Shown in pieces: positions 59,464-64,000 of a stretch of 64,000 bases of DNA; positions within the stretch are counted from its first letter, which is position 1, and every line of letters starts with the position of its first letter. Location of the stretch: contig DAOPYA010000005.1 of assembly GCA_035352635.1 (NCBI GenBank), positions 1 through 64,000 of the forward strand. Reading direction: 5' to 3'. This DNA is from Rifleibacterium sp035352635 (lineage in GTDB: Bacteria; Muiribacteriota; Ozemobacteria; Ozemobacterales; Ozemobacteraceae). The translations under genes were made by a program, and so were the position numbers. The notes under the pieces are model-generated. The model did no database searches. It was not told the DNA's origin and saw nothing but the letters and a program-made list of their open reading frames with translations.

Positions 59464-62400
59464 TCAGCTGGTCTTGATTTCAGAGAGCTGCTTGTAAAGG
59501 CTGTATTTGAATTTGACATCCTTCTGAGCCTGTTCAATAAGCTTCTGAGATACTTCAGGATTCGATTTTTTCAGCATTCTATAGCGGTTTTCGCCATAAA
59601 CGTAATCGGCGAGCGCCAGGGTCGGTTCTTTTGAATCCATCATCAGGGGGTTCTTGCCCTGATCGAGGTTATCAGGATTGAAGCGGAAGAGTGGCCAGTG
59701 ACCAGCGTCAACAGCTTTCTTCTGTTCCATCAGGCCCTGCGACATGTCGATACCATGAGCAATACAATGGCTGTAAGCGATTACTAGGGCCGGGCCATCA
59801 TAGGCTTCGGCTTCGAGCAGAGTCTTGAGAGCATGAGCAGGGTTGGCACCCAGACTGATCTTGGCGACATAGATATTGCCGTAGGTCATGGCGATCATGC
59901 CGAGATCTTTTTTAGGCATCGGCTTGCCGCCGGCTGCGAACTTGGCAACGGCACCAAGCGGCGTTGATTTGCTCATCTGACCGCCGGTATTCGAATACAC
60001 TTCGGTGTCGAGAACGAGCACTTTTACGTTCTTGCCGGAAGCGAGAACGTGATCGAGTCCGCCGTAACCGATGTCATACGCCCAGCCATCGCCACCGATG
60101 ATCCAGACTGAACGCTTAACCAGATACTGAGCCATATTCGAGAGGCGCACACAGATTTCATCTTTGCAGTCTTTAAGGGCTTTCTTGAGTTCTTCAACAT
60201 TGCCGCGCTGGGTTTCGATTTCTTCCTGGGTTTTCTGGGCATTGGCGAGAATCTTGTCGGCAATGACCTTCAGACCACCAGAACACTTGCAACCGCTGCC
60301 GGCAGCCTTGGTGAGCAATTCAACGGCTTCTTCCATCATCTTGTCAGATGCGAGGCGCATTCCCAGACCGAATTCGGCGTTATCTTCGAACAGGCTGTTG
60401 GCCCAGGCCGGACCACGGCCGTCAGCACGGGTGGTGTATGGAGTAGTCGGCAGGTTGCCGCCGTAAATCGAAGAACAACCGGTAGCGTTGGCAACCATAA
60501 GGCGGTCGCCACAGATCTGGGTAACCAGCTTAATGTAGGCAGTTTCGCCGCAGCCAGCACAGGCACCCGAGAATTCCATCATCGGCTTAACATACTGAGT
60601 GCCTTTGATGGTGCTGATATTGATCAATGAACGTTCGGGATCTGGGATTTTATTGAGGAAATAGTCCCAGTTTTCGGCTTCGTGAGCACGCATGGCTTCA
60701 TCTTTGTGAGCCAGATTGATCGCTTTGGCTTCGAGCTTCTTGCCGGTGGCATCCTTCTTGAAAGCCGGGCAGATGCTGACGCAGGCGCCGCAACCGGTGC
60801 AGTCTTCGGGGGCAACCTGAACGGTGAACGACAGGTCTTCTTTGAAGCCCTTGGCCTTGCATGACTTGAAGGTCTTGGGAGCCTTTTCAGCGAATTTCGG
60901 GGTGTAAACCTTGGTTCTGATTGCAGCGTGCGGGCACACCAATGAACACATGCCGCACTGAATGCAGGTTTCGGAATCCCAGGCGGGCATGCTGATGCCA
61001 ACATTGCGCTTTTCATACTGGCTGGTGCCGGTCGGGAAAGTGCCATCGATGGGCATCTGGCCAACGGTGATATCGTCACCCTTGCCGGCGAGAATTGGTT
61101 CGAGAACGTCAGAAACAAGTTTCGGAGCGTTTTTGAGTACCATTGCCGGGCGAATTTTGTCTTTTGTGCTGACTTTGGCGGGAATCTTGACTTCGAATAG
61201 ATTTTCGACGGCCATGTCGATGGCCTTCCAGTTCATCTTTACGACGTCTTCGCCCTTCTTGCCGTAGGTCTTTTTGGCGGCGTCCTTGAGGAATTTTACA
61301 TATTCTTCACGCGGAATGATCTTTGAAATTTCAAAGAAGCAGGTCTGCATGAACAGGTTGATGCGCTGACCAAGGCCGATTGATTCACCAAGTTTGATGG
61401 CGTTGATAACGTACATCTTCGCCTTTTTATCGATGAGACGCTGCTGGGTTTCTTTCGGCAGTTTATCCCAGATTTCGTCTTTGCTGTATTCGGTTTCGAG
61501 CAGGAAAACGCCGCCGGTCTTGAGGTTCTTCAGCATATCATAGGTATCGACGAAGCTGAATTTATGGCAGGCGATGAAGTTGGCATGTGAGACGAGATAT
61601 GGGCAGCGCAGGGGCTGTTCGCCAAATCTCAGATGCGAAATGGTCATGCTGCCTGATTTTTTTGAGTCATAAACGAAATAGCCCTGGGCATTGTTTTTGG
61701 TCTTGTCGCCGATAACCTTGATGGCATCTTTGTTAGCACCAACCGTGCCGTCTGAACCCAGGCCATAGAACATCGCCGCGAAAGTCTTCGGGTCGCCGGT
61801 TTCTACGGCTTCACCAACTTCAAGGCTGGTTTTGCAGACATCGTCAACGATACCAACGGTGAAATGATTTTTCGGTTTATCGCTCTTGAGGTTTTCATAT
61901 ACGGCGAGAACCTGATTCGGAGTGAAGTCTTTTGAACCGAGACCGTAGCGGCCGCCAACAATTTTCGGCCATTTGGTGAAGGGTGCGGCATCGTTTTCGA
62001 GAGCTTCGCCGATGCTGTTTCTGACATCGATATAGAGGGGTTCGCCGGCGCTGCCCGGTTCTTTGGTGCGATCAAGAACGGCAATGCTTTTGACGGTCTT
62101 CGGGAAAGCCTTGACAAGATGTTCGGCGCTGAATGGACGGTAGAGGCGAACTTTAACCAGACCAACCTTTTCACCTTTGGCGTTGAGGTATTCGACGACT
62201 TCGTGAATGGTTTCGGCGCCGCTGCCCATGGCAACGATAACGCGTTCGGCCTTCGGGTCGCCAACGTATTCAAAGAGACTGTATTCACGGCCGGTGAGCT
62301 TGGCGAACTTTTTCATGTGTTTCAGAACGATTTCGGGGGTCTTTTCATAGAACTTATTAACCGTTTCGCGACCCTGGAAATACACATCGGGGTTCTGAGC

Positions 62401-63057
62401 TGTGCCGCGCATCGTCGGGTGATCTGGGTTGAGACCACGGGCGCGATGTTCGAGAATCAGCTTGTCATCCATCATGGCCTTGATGACTTCGTCATCGATC
62501 AGTTCGATTTTGTTGACTTCGTGTGAAGTTCTGAAACCATCAAAGAAATGAATGAAGGGAACCCGGCTTTCAAGAGTTGAAGCCTGAGAGATCAGGGCCA
62601 TATCGTGGGCTTCCTGAACTGAGTTGGCACCGAGCATTGCAAAGCCGGTCTGGCGGGTGGCCATGATATCGCTGTGGTCGCCAAAAATCGAGAGGGCGGC
62701 GCAGGCAAGCGAACGGGCCGAAACATGAAAAACGGTAGAAGTCAATTCACCGGCGATTTTGAACATGTTCGGGATCATGAGCAGCAGGCCCTGTGAAGCG
62801 GTAAAAGTAGTGGTAAGAGCACCCGAGGTCAGAGAACCATGAACGGCACCCGCAGCGCCGCCTTCTGACTGCATTTCATAAACAGTCGGAACCGTACCCC
62901 AGATGTTTTTATGGCCGGCAGCCGTAAACGCATCGGCATGTTCACCCATGTTGCTGGAGGGTGTAATCGGATAAATCGCGATAACTTCATTAGTCTTGTG
63001 CGCGATAACCGCAGTAGCTTCGTTCCCATCCATCATTGCGTATGTCTTTTTAGTCAC
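59464..63057 (-). CDS. nifJ: Pyruvate:ferredoxin (flavodoxin) oxidoreductase, single chain
   Basis: This enzyme converts pyruvate and CoA to acetyl-CoA and CO2, passing electrons to ferredoxin. It is a central enzyme of anaerobic metabolism and oxygen sensitive. The 1197-residue chain is full length with the fused domain order. The pyruvate-binding N-terminal domain has YPITPSSNMGE. Two ferredoxin-type clusters follow, CIQCGMCSLVCP (about 697) and CTGCGACVSICP (about 752). The TPP domain has CAGCGETAYIKL (about 834) and GGDGWAYDIGYGG near 990. The start is GTG 63057, seven bases after GGAG. Strong promoter and terminator sites frame the gene as a single unit. Confidence 0.97.
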   Translation of the reverse strand: MTKKTYAMMDGNEATAVIAHKTNEVIAIYPITPSSNMGEHADAFTAAGHKNIWGTVPTVYEMQSEGGAAGAVHGSLTSGALTTTFTASQGLLLMIPNMFKIAGELTSTVFHVSARSLACAALSIFGDHSDIMATRQTGFAMLGANSVQEAHDMALISQASTLESRVPFIHFFDGFRTSHEVNKIELIDDEVIKAMMDDKLILEHRARGLNPDHPTMRGTAQNPDVYFQGRETVNKFYEKTPEIVLKHMKKFAKLTGREYSLFEYVGDPKAERVIVAMGSGAETIHEVVEYLNAKGEKVGLVKVRLYRPFSAEHLVKAFPKTVKSIAVLDRTKEPGSAGEPLYIDVRNSIGEALENDAAPFTKWPKIVGGRYGLGSKDFTPNQVLAVYENLKSDKPKNHFTVGIVDDVCKTSLEVGEAVETGDPKTFAAMFYGLGSDGTVGANKDAIKVIGDKTKNNAQGYFVYDSKKSGSMTISHLRFGEQPLRCPYLVSHANFIACHKFSFVDTYDMLKNLKTGGVFLLETEYSKDEIWDKLPKETQQRLIDKKAKMYVINAIKLGESIGLGQRINLFMQTCFFEISKIIPREEYVKFLKDAAKKTYGKKGEDVVKMNWKAIDMAVENLFEVKIPAKVSTKDKIRPAMVLKNAPKLVSDVLEPILAGKGDDITVGQMPIDGTFPTGTSQYEKRNVGISMPAWDSETCIQCGMCSLVCPHAAIRTKVYTPKFAEKAPKTFKSCKAKGFKEDLSFTVQVAPEDCTGCGACVSICPAFKKDATGKKLEAKAINLAHKDEAMRAHEAENWDYFLNKIPDPERSLINISTIKGTQYVKPMMEFSGACAGCGETAYIKLVTQICGDRLMVANATGCSSIYGGNLPTTPYTTRADGRGPAWANSLFEDNAEFGLGMRLASDKMMEEAVELLTKAAGSGCKCSGGLKVIADKILANAQKTQEEIETQRGNVEELKKALKDCKDEICVRLSNMAQYLVKRSVWIIGGDGWAYDIGYGGLDHVLASGKNVKVLVLDTEVYSNTGGQMSKSTPLGAVAKFAAGGKPMPKKDLGMIAMTYGNIYVAKISLGANPAHALKTLLEAEAYDGPALVIAYSHCIAHGIDMSQGLMEQKKAVDAGHWPLFRFNPDNLDQGKNPLMMDSKEPTLALADYVYGENRYRMLKKSNPEVSQKLIEQAQKDVKFKYSLYKQLSEIKTS

Positions 63058-63125
63058 AATCGCACTCCTGCCTGAATGTTATTGGCATCAGTTTGAAAAA
63101 ATCCCGATGCCGAAAAGGCATGCTG

Positions 63126-63155
63126 ATATTAAGCCAAAACGCTGAGACAAGTCAA
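63126..63155 (-). promoter_or_regulatory. Strong promoter of nifJ
   Basis: On the minus strand TTGACT (63155-63150) and TAATAT (63131-63126) are 18 bases apart. A short hairpin (ATGCC/GGCAT with a TTTTC loop) follows just past the predicted start, then a T-rich tract, which may act as a weak attenuator. Confidence 0.7.
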
Positions 63156-63383
63156 GACATGCCACCCTGTTTGTGAATTTTTTTTCAATCTTTTGCAGTG
63201 CAGCAACCACGCCATTTTTGTCTATTTTGCATCAGTCATTTACCTGTAGTATCATTGTTAAACTAAAGTTAGAGGTAAAGCATGCTTTTTTTCCTGCCAA
63301 ACTTGCCCAACACCAAAAACCCTCATGACAAGTCACCACGGCTACTCCCGGGGCAAAGTCCGGCTTGTATTTTCAGAGTTACC

Positions 63384-64000
63384 ATGCTTGAAAAGCGCTA
63401 CCGCGCAACGTTGTTAACAGTCGCTCTGGTTTTGTTTGCCATTACCAGTCTTCAGGCTGCTGACCTGTATGACCTGCGTGTTTTTCCGTACCCGGCAAGT
63501 CAAACGATTTCGCTGGCCGGCTACGTCTCGGGCGCAGATCCCTGGCAAGACCCCACAAGCAAGCGCGCCCGGGCTTCCGGAATGCTTCGCTCCTGGCTCG
63601 CCAATGGGCAACTGAGCATCGAGACTGAAGGCGCAAGTTGCACAGCCAGCGTTGCCGATGGCGAGTTCTCAGCCACTCTGCCTGTGCTTTCGATCGCCAG
63701 TTTTTCTTTGCGGGTCTCTTATGAGAACGAATTGCTCTATCTGGGGCGGTACACCTTCCCAGAAAAAATCGAGATGCTCGTAATCAGTGATGTTGACGAT
63801 ACAATTCTGATAACCGAAGTTACAAGCCGCACCCGCATGGTCATCAATTCAATGTTTAAAAGCGTAACAGATCGCCTGCCGGTCAGCGGCACCCCAGAGT
63901 TCTACAGAGACATGTTCAGCAGCCTGGCGGGCGGCACACCTCACTTCGTCTATCTCAGCAGTTCACCAGCCTTTCTTAGCAGGCCATTGAAAACCTTTCT
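63384..64000 (+). CDS. App1-type phosphatidate phosphatase-like protein, 5' part
   Basis: The gene runs off the right edge; 205 residues are visible. A signal peptide (about 8-25) and a beta-rich N-terminal region lead to the start of an App1/DUF2183 catalytic domain. The aspartate motif VISDVDDTI (about 131-139) and the YLSSSP motif (about 193-198) are typical of HAD-like phosphatidate phosphatases. The family dephosphorylates phosphatidic acid or related lipids. An in-frame ATG at 63282 has a better AGAGG site, but would put 34 residues before the signal peptide, so 63384 is preferred. Confidence 0.75.
   Translation, partial: MLEKRYRATLLTVALVLFAITSLQAADLYDLRVFPYPASQTISLAGYVSGADPWQDPTSKRARASGMLRSWLANGQLSIETEGASCTASVADGEFSATLPVLSIASFSLRVSYENELLYLGRYTFPEKIEMLVISDVDDTILITEVTSRTRMVINSMFKSVTDRLPVSGTPEFYRDMFSSLAGGTPHFVYLSSSPAFLSRPLKTF

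Noticed and set aside
1..64000. CRISPR arrays, rRNA genes, intact insertion sequences and prophage genes
   Set aside because: I looked for regularly spaced repeats, rRNA-like sequence, intact transposase genes and phage structural genes and saw none; only the Rpn-like relic and the three-copy element hint at mobility.

Overview
The window reads as a chromosomal segment of a diderm (outer-membrane) bacterium with an anaerobic metabolism. Outer-membrane proteins are plentiful: two TolC-type channels, an SLH-domain porin and a small beta-barrel. There is also a large single-chain pyruvate:ferredoxin oxidoreductase and many regulatory output domains (SpoIIE-type PP2C phosphatases, HDOD, GAF/HD-GYP). 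SLH-anchored porins together with HDOD and SpoIIE proteins recall deep-branching lineages such as Candidatus Riflebacteria/Ozemobacteria; that placement is an impression from protein style, not a search result. A run of ten N bases at 52995-53004 shows that this is a draft scaffold.

Layout. 1-1901: a short propeller-repeat protein and an unrecognised protein on the + strand. 1815-11803 (minus strand): a TPR/periplasmic protein, two very large membrane-bound SpoIIE-type phosphatases, then the System II cytochrome c assembly pair ResB/CcsA. 11882-13614: a small lipoprotein, a YciH/SUI1 initiation-factor homologue and an EFR1-like flavodoxin/ferredoxin protein. 14033-14722: seven tRNA genes on the minus strand with a clear promoter and terminator. 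15190-24834: a surface-polysaccharide operon (UDP-ManNAc dehydrogenase, B12-type radical SAM, glutamine amidotransferase/asparagine-synthase type, bi-domain dehydrogenase, heparinase II/III type, glycosyltransferase 4). 25003-31362: a SET-domain protein, a binding-protein/TolC fusion, Tex and a BrkB-type membrane protein. 31530-40114: a secreted pullulanase and a pair of paralogous HDOD proteins flanking an SLH porin and an alanine-rich protein of unknown role. 40119-43513: 2-phosphosulfolactate phosphatase-like, MerR regulator, an unlisted 39-residue membrane peptide and a secreted NlpC/P60-like protein. 43611-50813: an unknown secreted protein, a Nudix hydrolase, a complete MacAB/TolC-type export operon and an outer-membrane barrel. 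50888-59338: GAF/HD-GYP sensor, membrane-anchored CBM48 protein, UvrD/PcrA helicase preceded by a free-standing Hint (intein-like) protein, a decayed gene and a PfkB-family kinase. 59464-63057: NifJ. 63384-end: the start of an App1-type phosphatase.

How the parts relate. Much of the window serves the cell envelope: export (MacAB-TolC, fused TolC), surface polysaccharide, porins and extracytoplasmic starch/glycogen cleavage. Signal proteins are interleaved with these genes and probably control them. The most unusual observations are the Hint protein abutting and in frame with uvrD, the periplasmic-binding-protein/TolC fusion, the 39-residue membrane peptide translationally coupled to a MerR regulator, and a three-copy intergenic element able to form alternative hairpins.
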